Below are positions 54,667 through 62,577 of a DNA stretch of 64,000 nucleotides, piece after piece. Source of the DNA: CAVTJL01 sp963735065 (GTDB lineage Bacteria > Pseudomonadota > Alphaproteobacteria > Geminicoccales > Geminicoccaceae); contig CAVTJL010000001.1 in the NCBI GenBank assembly GCA_963735065.1, positions 1,860,001 to 1,924,000 on the forward strand, read 5' to 3'. The position numbers and the translations under genes were made by a program. The stretch's first letter is position 1. Each line of letters starts with the position of its first letter. Below the pieces are notes generated by a model. That model had not been told where the DNA came from. It saw only the letters and a list, made by a program, of their open reading frames with translations, and made no database searches.

Positions 54667-55569
54667 ATGCCATCCAACGCGCCTTCGATGTCCAGGTCCG
54701 CCGCACCGGCCGGCCCGGACGCACGCGAAGCGATCGTGTCCGCCGTCTCCTGGCCCGCCGTTCTGGCCGGAGCCCTCGTCGCGGTCGCGGTCACGGTGAT
54801 GCTGCTGGCACTCGGTGGGGGACTAGGGCTCGCTGCGGTCTCGCCCTGGGGTGGCAATCCGTCCGCCACCTCGTTCTCGGTGATGGTCGCCGTCTGGCTC
54901 ATCATCGTGCAGTGGGTCTCGGCCGGGCTGGGGGGCTATCTGACGGGCCGGCTCAGGACGAAGTGGACGGACGTCCACACCCACGAGGTCTTCTTCCGCG
55001 ACACCGCCAACGGGTTCCTGACCTGGGCCGTGGCCTCGGTCGTCGTGGTGGGGCTCTCCGCCTCCGCCGGCACCTCGGCCTTGAGCGGGGCCACGCACGC
55101 TGCTGCCACCGCGGTGTCGGGCGCTGCTTCCGGCGCGGGCCAGGCGGCGGGCGGCGCCGCGCAGGGCGCCATGCAGGCGGGACCCAGCAGCTACCTCGTG
55201 GATACGCTCTTTCGCCCGGCCCAGCCGAGCGCCGACGCGCAGGGGCCGGCTCCGGTCGCCGAGGCCTCGCACATCATCGCGACCAGCCTGGGCGAGGGAA
55301 CCATCGCGCCGGAGGACCGCACCTACCTGGCAGAGCTCGTGGCGGCCCGTACCGGCATCTCGCAGGCCGATGCCGAGAAGCGCATCGACGACGTGATCGC
55401 CAAGGCCAAGGAGGCCGAGGCGGCGGCCAAGAAGGCGGCCGACGCCGCGCGCAAGGCCGCATCGTCCTTCGCCTTCTTCACGGCCTTCTCGATGCTGATC
55501 GGCGCCTTCATCGCCTGCGTCGCGGCCGCCCTCGGCGGACGTCAGCGGGACGAGGCGCAGCCGGCCTAG
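54667..55569 (+). CDS. Conserved hypothetical membrane protein
   Basis: 300 residues from ATG 54667. Three to four hydrophobic segments: VSWPAVLAGALVAVAVTVMLLALGGGLG, SVMVAVWLIIVQWVSAGLGGYLTGRL, FLTWAVASVVVVGLSASAGTSAL and, at the C-terminus, FAFFTAFSMLIGAFIACVAAALGG. Between the third and last is an Ala/Gly-rich stretch and a coiled-coil helix ISQADAEKRIDDVIAKAKEAEAAAKKAADAARK. This resembles the YrvC/PhnA-SSB-type alphaproteobacterial TIGR-less proteins of unknown role. It follows the 24-residue peptide. Confidence 0.75.
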   Translation: MPSNAPSMSRSAAPAGPDAREAIVSAVSWPAVLAGALVAVAVTVMLLALGGGLGLAAVSPWGGNPSATSFSVMVAVWLIIVQWVSAGLGGYLTGRLRTKWTDVHTHEVFFRDTANGFLTWAVASVVVVGLSASAGTSALSGATHAAATAVSGAASGAGQAAGGAAQGAMQAGPSSYLVDTLFRPAQPSADAQGPAPVAEASHIIATSLGEGTIAPEDRTYLAELVAARTGISQADAEKRIDDVIAKAKEAEAAAKKAADAARKAASSFAFFTAFSMLIGAFIACVAAALGGRQRDEAQPA

Positions 55570-55587
55570 GCATCCCACGGAACGGCA

Positions 55588-55618
55588 CGATTGGGGGCGC
55601 TCGCTGCGCCCCCAATCG
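55588..55618 (+). terminator. Strong 13-bp hairpin after the membrane-protein gene
   Basis: CGATTGGGGGCGC (55588-55600) pairs perfectly with GCGCCCCCAATCG (55606-55618) around loop TCGCT, 18 bases after the stop. The downstream sequence is A-rich rather than T-rich, so it may terminate poorly on the plus strand, or act mainly as a 3'-end stabiliser. Confidence 0.55.
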
Positions 55619-55644
55619 ACAAAACAAGAAAAAAGCCTGTTCTG

Positions 55645-55690
55645 CTACGCGGCCTTGTCGATCATCTCCGAGAAGAGCCGGCGCACCGTC
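55645..55690 (-). pseudogene. Remnant of a dienelactone hydrolase C-terminus
   Basis: On the minus strand this reads TVRRLFSEMIDKAA and stop (TAG 55645-55647), like the end of the intact gene at 56495 (QQLFSETIDKAG). A 27-bp block (55652-55678) matches 56502-56528 at 25 positions, and both copies have aaaaaagcc at 55629 and 56477 just beyond the stop. No upstream gene body is recognisable. Confidence 0.5.
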
Positions 55691-55887
55691 ATTGGTCGTC
55701 CGGGCTCGATCACCCGTTGCTCCCGCCGCCGCACGGCGGCAAGCTCGGCCGTGGGCTACAGTCTCGCGTGGATGGCCCGGCCGGGGGCATAGGCCTCGTC
55801 GGTGCGGCATCCGTTGACGGATCGCGCTCTCGCGGGCCTGGCCCTTTCGGCAGAACGGTGGATGACCAGCGCTTGGAAGCACGGACC

Positions 55888-56406
55888 GTGAGGGACCCCC
55901 GTCGAAGCGCTCGCGAAGGCCGGGGGGCGCCGCGATCCGGTGGGCGCGCGCGAGGGCTCGCGATTGCCCTGGCGCTGGCCGTCCTTCCTCTCCCGGTCCT
56001 GGCGGCCGAGCTGCGCATCTCGATCGACGGCATCCGGTCGTCGCACGGCACGGTCCTCATCGGCGTCTACGACAGTGCCAAGAGCTTCGAGAACGCGCTG
56101 CGGACCTCGGGCAGCGGCGCCTTCGTCACCGATCCGTACCGTGTGGCCGCCGCCGCGCTGCGCGTCGATGCGGCGATGAGGAGCGCCGTGGTGTTCACCG
56201 ATCTCGTCCCGGGGCGGTACGCGGTGATCGCGTTCCAGGACGCGAACGACAATGGCAGGCTCGACAAGAGCTTCCTCGGCGTTCCGACCGAGCCCTACGG
56301 ATTCAGCAACGACGCGCACGGGCTCCTCAGCTCCCCGAGCTTCGATGCGGCCGCCGTGACGCTCGGCCAGGCAAACGAGGCCATCCGCATCGCGCTGGTG
56401 CACTGA
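55888..56406 (+). CDS. DUF2141 secreted protein
   Basis: 172 residues from GTG 55888 (GGAAG upstream; GTG 55858 and TTG 55873 are in-frame alternatives). The signal peptide LAIALALAVLPLPVLA is cleaved near AAELRIS. The mature domain is DUF2141: ISIDGIRSSHGTVLIGVYDSAKSF, FTDLVPGRYAVIAFQDANDNGRLD, and PTEPYGFSNDA. Probably periplasmic or surface. It lies between the dienelactone hydrolase gene and the remnant of a second copy of its 3' end. Confidence 0.87.
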   Translation: MRDPRRSAREGRGAPRSGGRARGLAIALALAVLPLPVLAAELRISIDGIRSSHGTVLIGVYDSAKSFENALRTSGSGAFVTDPYRVAAAALRVDAAMRSAVVFTDLVPGRYAVIAFQDANDNGRLDKSFLGVPTEPYGFSNDAHGLLSSPSFDAAAVTLGQANEAIRIALVH

Positions 56407-56494
56407 GGAGGCTCCCGGCAGGAGCTCGGCTCGAGCTCACGCCGCCGCCGCGGGCGGTGATCACCGTCCAACTGATAAAAAAGCCCTTCGCCCC

Positions 56495-57223
56495 TCACCC
56501 CGCCTTGTCGATCGTCTCCGAGAACAGCTGCTGCATCGCGGCCCAGGCACGAGCGTCGGCGTCGGCGTTGAAGCGGATCGCCTCCGGCATGTTTCGCTTC
56601 GCCGCCTCGGGGTTGGTGAAGCTGTGCACCGTGCCGCCGTAGAGATGCATCTGCCAGTCGACGCCGGCATCGCGCATCTCGGCCTCGAAGCCGGCGCGCT
56701 CGTCGGGCGGGATGAAGGGATCGTCGGCGCCGATGCAGACGAGGATGCGCGCCTTGACGGCCTTGGCGTCGGTCTTGGGTGCTGTGGTCTTGAGGCCGCT
56801 GTGGAAGCCGGTGACGGCCTTGATGGCGGCGCCCGAGCGCGCGAGCTCGAGGCACATCGTGCCGCCGAAGCAGAAGCCGATGGCGCCGATGCGGGCGGCG
56901 TCGACCTCGGGGCGGGCGGTGAGCGCTGCAAGCCCGGCCGCGGCGCGGGCGCGGATGCGGGCGGTGTCGGCGTAGAGCGGCTGGAGGAGGCCTATCGCCT
57001 CCTGCAGGTCGTCGACATAGCGGGCATCGCCGTGCAGGTCGGAGGCCAGCGCCACATAGCCCATGCCGGCCAGGCGCCGGGCGCGGTCGATGGCGTGCTC
57101 GCTGAGGCCGAAGGCCTCGGGAAAGACCAGAACGCCGGCGCGCGGCCCCTTTGCGGGCTCGAGAAACAGCTGGGACTTCATGGTGAGGCCGTCGGCCTCG
57201 TAGGTCAGGGTTTCCTGGTGCAT
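56495..57223 (-). CDS. Dienelactone hydrolase family protein
   Basis: 242 residues from ATG 57223, with AGGGAGG upstream. Alpha/beta hydrolase with a cysteine nucleophile: catalytic Cys in IGFCFGGTMCLE, Asp in VCIGADDPFIPP and His in GGTVHSFTNPE, the dienelactone hydrolase triad. ADGLTMKSQLFLEPAKGPRAGVLVFPEAFGLS is the usual N-terminal part. The substrate could be dienelactone or another ester; no aromatic-degradation genes are adjacent. Confidence 0.9.
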   Translation of the reverse strand: MHQETLTYEADGLTMKSQLFLEPAKGPRAGVLVFPEAFGLSEHAIDRARRLAGMGYVALASDLHGDARYVDDLQEAIGLLQPLYADTARIRARAAAGLAALTARPEVDAARIGAIGFCFGGTMCLELARSGAAIKAVTGFHSGLKTTAPKTDAKAVKARILVCIGADDPFIPPDERAGFEAEMRDAGVDWQMHLYGGTVHSFTNPEAAKRNMPEAIRFNADADARAWAAMQQLFSETIDKAG

Positions 57224-57396
57224 CGCCAAAAGGCCTCCCTGGGTGAGGCGGCCCGCATCCCAGGCATCGGGCTGCGGCCGCGGCCGGGAAGCTAGCAGAA
57301 GGCGGCGGCGAAGGGCACGGGCCGGATGGGGCGTCCGTGCTTGCTTCGGGCGGGTGGCTGATCGATGCTCGGCCGTCAAAAGCCGCGGGGGACGGG

Positions 57397-58077
57397 GTGG
57401 ATCGGCTTGCGGTCGTGGGGCCGGTGCTCAAGGTGGTGCGCGCGCGGCCGCGCATGCTCATATCCGCCGCGCTGGGGCTCGTGATGTTCGAGGCGATCCC
57501 CCGCCACTACCTCACGAGCGCTCGGATCGCGCTCGCCTGGGACGTGGCGGCGGTGGTCTATCTCGGGCTGACCTTTCTCATGATGGCGCGCTCGGACGTG
57601 GCGCAGATGCAGCGCCGCGCGGACCGGCAGGATCTGGGGGCAGCCGGCAATCTCGTGCTGGCGCTGCTGGCGGCGGCGGTGAGCCTGGTCGCCATCGCGG
57701 CGGTGATGACGGCCGCACCCTCCGACTGGGACCAGCGCCTGATGCGGCTCGTGGCGGGCGGGGCCACGATCCTGATCTCCTGGATGGTGGTGCACACCAT
57801 CTTCGCGGTGCACTACGCCCAGCAATATTACGGCGACGCCGATCCCGGGCCGGGGCGGAGCAGGCGGGGCGGGCTGAATTTCCCGGACGACGACGCGCCC
57901 GACTATTGGGACTTCATGTACTTCGCGTTCGTGATCGGCATGACGGCCCAGGTGTCGGACGTGACCATCAGCAGCAAGACGATGCGGCGCATGTCGCTGG
58001 TGCACGGCATCGTGTCGTTCATCTTCAACACGGTGATCCTGGCCCTGACGGTGAACATCGCCGCCGGGCTGCTTTGA
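57397..58077 (+). CDS. DUF1345 membrane protein
   Basis: 226 residues from GTG 57397 (GTG 57337 would give 246). Five hydrophobic segments including MLISAALGLVMFEAIP, LAWDVAAVVYLGLTFLMM, LVLALLAAAVSLVAIAAV and the C-terminal IVSFIFNTVILALTVNIAAGL. The family motifs HTIFAVHYAQQYYG, DYWDFMYFAFVIGMTAQVSDV and RRMSLVHGIVSFIFNT fix the DUF1345 assignment. Function unknown. It is convergent with era. Confidence 0.87.
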   Translation: MDRLAVVGPVLKVVRARPRMLISAALGLVMFEAIPRHYLTSARIALAWDVAAVVYLGLTFLMMARSDVAQMQRRADRQDLGAAGNLVLALLAAAVSLVAIAAVMTAAPSDWDQRLMRLVAGGATILISWMVVHTIFAVHYAQQYYGDADPGPGRSRRGGLNFPDDDAPDYWDFMYFAFVIGMTAQVSDVTISSKTMRRMSLVHGIVSFIFNTVILALTVNIAAGLL

Positions 58078-58083
58078 TGGCCG

Positions 58084-58193
58084 CCTACCGGCCTTCGGCC
58101 TGCTTGAGGCGGGTGCTCCCATCGCCTACCGGCCTTCGGCCTGCTTGAGGCGGGTGCTCCCGTCGCCTACCGGCCTTCGGCCTGCTTGAGGCT
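58084..58193. repeat. 41-bp tandem repeat with nested hairpin between DUF1345 and era
   Basis: Three units begin at 58084, 58125 and 58166 (period 41), the last truncated by the end of era. Copies differ by a single A/G. Each contains GGCC-TTC-GGCC and the outer AGGCG/CGCCT arms, forming a nested hairpin. It fills the convergent gap and may act as a two-way terminator. Its layout is that of a REP-type element. Confidence 0.8.
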
Positions 58194-59125
58194 CAGCGGG
58201 GGAAATCGAGCCCCGCCTCGCGGTAGCGCTCGGGGTCGTCGGTCCAGCGCTCGCGCACCTTGACGAACAAAAAGAGGTGGACGCGGGCCTCGAGGAGCCT
58301 TTCCAGCTCCTGGCGTGCCGCGGCGCCGATCGCCTTGATCTGGCGGCCGCCCTTGCCCAGCACGATCGCCTTCTGGCCGGGGCGCTGGACGTAGATCGTC
58401 TGGTCGATGCGGATCTCGCCGCCGTCGGGGCTGGCGATCCACTGCTCGGTCTCGACCGTGGTGCTGTAGGGCAGCTCCTGGGCGAGCTGGAGGAAGAGCT
58501 GCTCGCGGGTGATCTCGGCCGCCATGGCGCGGTCGGAGAGGTCGGAGAGCTGGTCCTCGGGAAAGAGCCAGGGGCCCGCCGGCAGGCGTGCCGCGAGCGC
58601 GGCCAGAAGCGCCTCGCAGCCGTCGCCCTCGAGCGCCGAGATCGGGAAGGTCTCGACGAACGAGCAAAGCTCGTTGGCTTCCTTGATGAGGGGCAGCAGG
58701 CGCGTGGGCGGGACGAGGTCGATCTTGTTGATGGCCAGCATCGCCGTCCGGCCGGCCTTCTTGACGCCCTCGATGACGCGGCGGCTGTCGCCGTCGAGGC
58801 CGCGCTTGGCGTCGAGGAGGACGAGGACGAGATCGGCGTCGGCGGCACCGGACCAGGCGGCCTCGACCATCGCCCGCTCGAGCCGCTTGCCGGGCTCGAA
58901 GATGCCGGGCGTGTCGACGAACATGAGCTGGACCGGGCCCTGCAGCGTGATGCCGACGATGCGCCGGCGCGTGGTCTGCACCTTGGGCGAGACGATCGAG
59001 ACCTTGGCGCCGACGAGGCGGTTCAAAAGGCTCGACTTGCCGACATTGGGGGCGCCCAGCAGCGCCACGAAGCCCGCGCGGGTGGGCTCCTGCGGGGCAT
59101 CCGGGGCCTGGGGATCAGATGTCAT
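58193..59125 (-). CDS. era: GTPase Era
   Basis: 16S rRNA maturation GTPase, about 310 residues from ATG 59125 (GTG 59134 adds three). G1 GAPNVGKSSLLNRL, G2 in SPKVQTTRRRIVG, G3 FVDTPGIFEP, G4 INKIDLV, then the KH domain with VYVQRPGQKAIVLGKGGRQIKAIGAAARQEL. It overlaps the rnc stop by 11 bp, the conserved lepB-rnc-era order. recO, the usual next gene, is not downstream here. Confidence 0.97.
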   Translation of the reverse strand: MTSDPQAPDAPQEPTRAGFVALLGAPNVGKSSLLNRLVGAKVSIVSPKVQTTRRRIVGITLQGPVQLMFVDTPGIFEPGKRLERAMVEAAWSGAADADLVLVLLDAKRGLDGDSRRVIEGVKKAGRTAMLAINKIDLVPPTRLLPLIKEANELCSFVETFPISALEGDGCEALLAALAARLPAGPWLFPEDQLSDLSDRAMAAEITREQLFLQLAQELPYSTTVETEQWIASPDGGEIRIDQTIYVQRPGQKAIVLGKGGRQIKAIGAAARQELERLLEARVHLFLFVKVRERWTDDPERYREAGLDFPR

Positions 59126-59843
59126 CGCTGCCACCTATCTGCTCGAGGAGGCGGCGGGCCGCGTCCTGCTCGGCCGCGCGCTTCGAGCGCGCCTCGGCCG
59201 ACACCGCGGGATGGCCCTCGATCGCGACCGCGACGCGGAAGATCGGCGCATGCGGCGGCCCCTCGGTCGCCGCGACGCTGTAGATCGGCAGCGGCAGGCC
59301 GCGCCCCTGCGCCCATTCCTGGAGCGCCATCTTGGGATCGCGGGGCGGCGTGGCCATGGCCGCCACACGCTCGGCCCAGCGGCCGCGGATGAAGGTGCCG
59401 GCGGCGGCGAGACCGCCGTCGAGATAGAGCGCGCCGATCAGCGCCTCGCAGGCATCGGCCTTCATGCGCCGGCTGGGCGGCCCGGCCGTGCCGCGCTCGC
59501 CCGCCACCTTGAGCACGCCCTCGAGGCCCAGCTCGTCGGCGATCAGCGAGAGGGTCTCGCCGCTCACCAGCACGGCCAGGCGCTTGCTCAAGGCGCCCTC
59601 GGGCTCCTTCGGGAAGCGCTCGATCAGCATCTCGGCCACGACCAGCGCCAGCACCCGGTCGCCCAGAAACTCGAGGCGCTGGTTGCTGGCGACGCCCTGC
59701 CGCTTGGCGTTGCGGCTGCCGGTGCTGCTGGCATGGGTGAGCGCCTCGCCCAGGAGGCCCGGCTCGGCGAAGCGGTAGCCGAGACTTCCCTCGAGATCTC
59801 TCGGCGCTGGCGTGGCGGCGGCTCGGGGCTGCCCGCCGGTCAC
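59115..59843 (-). CDS. rnc: Ribonuclease III
   Basis: Double-stranded RNA endonuclease, 242 residues from GTG 59843, which overlaps the lepB stop as GTGA; TTG 59870 would be further upstream. Catalytic domain: LTHASSTG, the signature QRLEFLGDRVLALVVAE and DACEALIGALYLDGG (metal Asp/Glu). C-terminal dsRNA-binding domain DPKMALQEWAQGRGLPLPIYSV and SKRAAEQDAARRLLEQIG. Processes rRNA and mRNAs. Confidence 0.97.
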   Translation of the reverse strand: MTGGQPRAAATPAPRDLEGSLGYRFAEPGLLGEALTHASSTGSRNAKRQGVASNQRLEFLGDRVLALVVAEMLIERFPKEPEGALSKRLAVLVSGETLSLIADELGLEGVLKVAGERGTAGPPSRRMKADACEALIGALYLDGGLAAAGTFIRGRWAERVAAMATPPRDPKMALQEWAQGRGLPLPIYSVAATEGPPHAPIFRVAVAIEGHPAVSAEARSKRAAEQDAARRLLEQIGGSDDI

Positions 59844-60592
59844 CGGATCAGGTTCAAGATGCGGCCCCAACGGATCGCCGTGGGCCAGGTCCAGGGCTCG
59901 AGCAGGTGCCCCGTGTCGTCGACCGAGAAGAACAGGATCTCGGCACGGCCGATCAGATTCTCGACCGGCACGTAGCCCACCTGGGTGGTGCGCGAGTCGA
60001 GCGAGTTGTCGCGATTGTCGCCCATGCAGAAGACGTGGCCGGGCGGCACCTCGAACACGGCCGTGTTGTCGAGCGGGCCCGTCTTGGTGAGGTCGAGGAT
60101 GAAGTGGGTGGCCCCGCCGGGCAGGGTCTCCTTGAACATCGGCTCCATGACGGTCTGGCCGCCCTCCTCGTCGGCGAACTCGCCGGCGGGCTCCTCCTGG
60201 ACCGGCTTGCCGTTGATGTAGAGGACGTCGTCGATCATCTGGATGCGGTCGCCGGGCAGGCCGATGACCCTCTTGATGTAGTCGGTCTTCTCGTCCGAGG
60301 GCAGCTTGAAGACGACGACGTCGCCGCGGTGCGGCAGGCTGCCGAAGATCCGGCCCTCGAACAGCGGCAGGCCGAACGGAAAGGAGAAGCGGCTGTAGCC
60401 GTAGGCGAACTTGGAGACGAAGAGATAGTCGCCCACGAGCAGCGTGGGCTTCATCGAGCCCGAGGGAATGTTGAAGGGCTCGAAGGCGAAGGTGCGGACG
60501 CCGAGCGCGATCAGGACGGCGTAGACGAGGGTCTTGACCGTCTCCCAGACCCCGCCGCTCTTGCTCTCAGTCATTGCTACCGGCTCGTGCAT
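59840..60592 (-). CDS. lepB: Signal peptidase I
   Basis: Cleaves Sec and Tat signal peptides, 250 residues (start ATG 60592, or ATG 60574 without six residues). One N-terminal membrane helix TVKTLVYAVLIALGVRTFAF precedes the catalytic Ser in NIPSGSMKPTLLVGDYLFV. The general-base Lys is in DYIKRVIGLPGD, and box E is GHVFCMGDNRDNSLDSR. It overlaps rnc by 4 bp. acpS, normally between pdxJ and lepB, is absent from the 170-bp gap. Confidence 0.97.
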   Translation of the reverse strand: MHEPVAMTESKSGGVWETVKTLVYAVLIALGVRTFAFEPFNIPSGSMKPTLLVGDYLFVSKFAYGYSRFSFPFGLPLFEGRIFGSLPHRGDVVVFKLPSDEKTDYIKRVIGLPGDRIQMIDDVLYINGKPVQEEPAGEFADEEGGQTVMEPMFKETLPGGATHFILDLTKTGPLDNTAVFEVPPGHVFCMGDNRDNSLDSRTTQVGYVPVENLIGRAEILFFSVDDTGHLLEPWTWPTAIRWGRILNLIR

Positions 60593-60762
60593 CTCAAGGC
60601 TCGATCACAGGGCATGGTCCGAAGACCGCGCCCATTCGCTGACGACGGTCCGGCGGGCTCGGCCGGCCCGCGAGCGGCGCGCTGGTCGGTCGGAAAAGCC
60701 GCGCGACACTAGCGAAGGGTCGCCCCCAGGACAAGCAAGCGCTGGCAGCCCGTCGAGCCGGC

Positions 60763-61497
60763 TCAGTCTGCGAGGCAGGCCTCGTCCATGAGCTCGCGCA
60801 TGCGCCGGACGGCCGGCACGAAGCCCGTGAAGATCGCCTCACCGATCAGGAAGTGGCCGATGTTGAGCTCGACGATCTCGGGCAGCGCGGCGATCGGCCC
60901 CACCGTCTCGTAGGTGAGGCCGTGGCCGGCATGGCATTCGAGGCCGAGGCTCGCGGCAAGGGCGGCAGCGGTCGCGATCCGCTCCAGCTCCTTCGCCCGC
61001 TCCTCCCCCTCGGCCTCGCAATAGCTGCCGGTATGGAGCTCGACGACGGGGGCGCCCACCGCCTTCGCGCCCTCGAGCTGGGCGGGCGAGGGGTCGATGA
61101 ACAAGGAGACGCGCACGCCGATACCGCTCAGCTCCTCGACGAGCGGGGCGATGCGATCGCGGTTGCTGACCACGTCGAGGCCGTTCTCCGTCGTCCGCTC
61201 CTCCCGCCGCTCGGGAACGAGGCAGCAGGCGTGCGGGCGCACCGCCTTGGCGATGCTCCGCATCGCCTCGGTCGCGGCCATCTCGAGATTGAGCGGCAGG
61301 TCGCACGCCTCGACGAGGCGGGCGATGTCGCCGTCGACGATGTGACGCCGATCCTCGCGCAGATGCGCCGTGATGCCGTCGCCACCCGCCGCCTTGACGA
61401 GCTGGGCCGCCCGAACCGGGTCGGGATGCGGGCCGCCCCGCGCGTTGCGCAAGGTGGCCACGTGGTCGATGTTCACGCCGAGCCTGAGCCGCCGCAT
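60763..61497 (-). CDS. pdxJ: Pyridoxine 5'-phosphate synthase
   Basis: Condenses aminoacetone phosphate and deoxyxylulose phosphate in vitamin B6 synthesis. 244 residues from ATG 61497, with GGAG upstream. Signature LRLGVNIDHVATLRNARGG, catalytic Lys/Glu region DGITAHLREDRRHI, ACCLVPERREERTTENG, PVVELHTGSYCEA and the GHGLTYETVGPIAALPEIVELNIGHFLIGEA loop. It heads the pdxJ-lepB-rnc-era string. Confidence 0.97.
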   Translation of the reverse strand: MRRLRLGVNIDHVATLRNARGGPHPDPVRAAQLVKAAGGDGITAHLREDRRHIVDGDIARLVEACDLPLNLEMAATEAMRSIAKAVRPHACCLVPERREERTTENGLDVVSNRDRIAPLVEELSGIGVRVSLFIDPSPAQLEGAKAVGAPVVELHTGSYCEAEGEERAKELERIATAAALAASLGLECHAGHGLTYETVGPIAALPEIVELNIGHFLIGEAIFTGFVPAVRRMRELMDEACLAD

Positions 61498-61630
61498 CGG
61501 GCACTCCACTCTCCTGAGGTCCGTTGCCGCGGAATCTCGCGCGAGGCGCCCTTCTCCGCCAGCGCCAATAACGCCGCGGCCGGCGGGTCCGAACGCCGCC
61601 CACGGCCCGCGCGATGGCCGGGCGCTCCCA

Positions 61631-61668
61631 TCAACTCAAAGTTGACAGAAGGTGTTTGATCCTATAGA
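61631..61668 (+). promoter_or_regulatory. Promoter with overlapping palindromic operator
   Basis: -35 TTGACA (61642-61647) and -10 TATAGA (61663-61668), 15 bp apart, are close to the vegetative consensus. The perfect inverted repeat TCAACT-CAA-AGTTGA (61631-61645) covers the -35 box. The -10 ends only 8 bases before ATG 61677, so the message is probably leaderless. Confidence 0.65.
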
Positions 61669-61676
61669 AAGCGCAA

Positions 61677-62312
61677 ATGCCTTCCGTCTACCCTTCGCGT
61701 TCCCCCGCCTCGATGCCCGCCGCCCGCACCGTGCGGCTGGCGCGGCGACTCGCCGGCGGCATGACGCCCGCCGAGGTCGCCAGGCACGAGGACACGGACG
61801 AGGCCGAGATTCTGGCGCTCCTCGCCGACGAGAAGTTCCAGAAGCACGTCGCCTACTACCGGCACGAGGCCGAGCTGCCCGAGGACGAGCGCGAAGAGAT
61901 CCTGATCAGGACGGCATTCGCCAGCCTCCAGCACCTCGCCGACATGGGCGACACCAAAGCGCTTTTGTTCCTCACCTACGAGGGCAACCGCGGCCGGCAT
62001 CCGGAAAACCGCCTGCGCCGCCTCGTGACGCGCACGACCGATTGCGATCCCGAGCTCTGTACTTGGGACGAGATCGGCGCGGAGTGGGACGAGGACGCCT
62101 CCGCGTCGGAGCCTTCCATCCAGGCGTCGAGAAATCCCGTCGCCGCCGAGCTCGTTTCGGACCTCCTCGCCTTCGCCCGGAGCAACCCGGACGTGGCCGA
62201 CTGGGTCCTGCGCTACGCCGAGAGCCGCCACGCCACGCTGGGAGAGAGCGAGGCCGGGGCGGCGGAGGAGCAAAAAAGGAGAGCGAAAGAAGAGAAGATC
62301 AGCAAAGAATAG
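61677..62312 (+). CDS. Hypothetical protein with helix-turn-helix-like N-terminus
   Basis: 211 residues from ATG 61677 (ATG 61710 is an in-frame alternative). Residues about 14-42 (ARTVRLARRLAGGMTPAEVARHE) look like a homeodomain/HTH segment of the kind in small phage-terminase-like proteins, followed by a helical central region (EKFQKHVAYYRHEAELPEDEREEILIRTAFASLQHLADMG) and an acidic tail. I cannot name a family. No Shine-Dalgarno precedes it, but a near-consensus promoter ends just before the ATG. Confidence 0.6.
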   Translation: MPSVYPSRSPASMPAARTVRLARRLAGGMTPAEVARHEDTDEAEILALLADEKFQKHVAYYRHEAELPEDEREEILIRTAFASLQHLADMGDTKALLFLTYEGNRGRHPENRLRRLVTRTTDCDPELCTWDEIGAEWDEDASASEPSIQASRNPVAAELVSDLLAFARSNPDVADWVLRYAESRHATLGESEAGAAEEQKRRAKEEKISKE

Positions 62313-62347
62313 TGACAGAAGAGCGAGCCCACGCACCCTCTCCGGTC

Positions 62348-62370
62348 ATCCCCCGCCTTGAGCGGGGGAT
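62348..62370. repeat. Palindromic REP-like element 1
   Basis: ATCCCCCGC (62348-62356) pairs perfectly with GCGGGGGAT (62362-62370) around CTTGA. First of four similar hairpins downstream of the hypothetical gene. Confidence 0.65.
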
Positions 62371-62487
62371 CAACTGGCGGTCGTGACGCGACATCAGCGT
62401 GGCCAACCACGAGCCGTTGGGTCCTCCCGGTCGAGCCGTGGAATGACGGAAGAGGCGTGCCCCGGGCCACCGCGCTTCTCTTTTGTC

Positions 62488-62511
62488 ACCCTCGTGCCCC
62501 GACACGAGGGT
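62488..62511. repeat. Palindromic REP-like element 2
   Basis: ACCCTCGTG (62488-62496) pairs with CACGAGGGT (62503-62511), 6-nt loop CCCCGA. Its flanks recur around the fourth element near 62675. Confidence 0.65.
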
Positions 62512-62553
62512 CCATGCCACGTCCTGGCGGGGCCCTCGCGAGGGTGAGCATGG

Positions 62554-62577
62554 ATCCTCGGGTCGATGCCCGAGGAT
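62554..62577. repeat. Palindromic REP-like element 3
   Basis: ATCCTCGGG (62554-62562) pairs with CCCGAGGAT (62569-62577), 6-nt loop TCGATG. A CCCTCGCGAGGG palindrome lies just upstream at 62533-62544. Confidence 0.65.

Noticed and set aside
58084..58193. CRISPR-like array
   Set aside because: The units are directly adjacent copies with no unique spacers and no cas genes nearby; it is a tandem repeat with hairpins.
60593..60762. acpS between pdxJ and lepB
   Set aside because: The gap is only 170 bp and contains no holo-ACP synthase motif in any frame.
37952..61669. TCCTATAGAA at both edges of the presumed inversion as the recombination site
   Set aside because: The copies are in direct, not inverted, orientation and are short; shared promoter -10 sequence is simpler.
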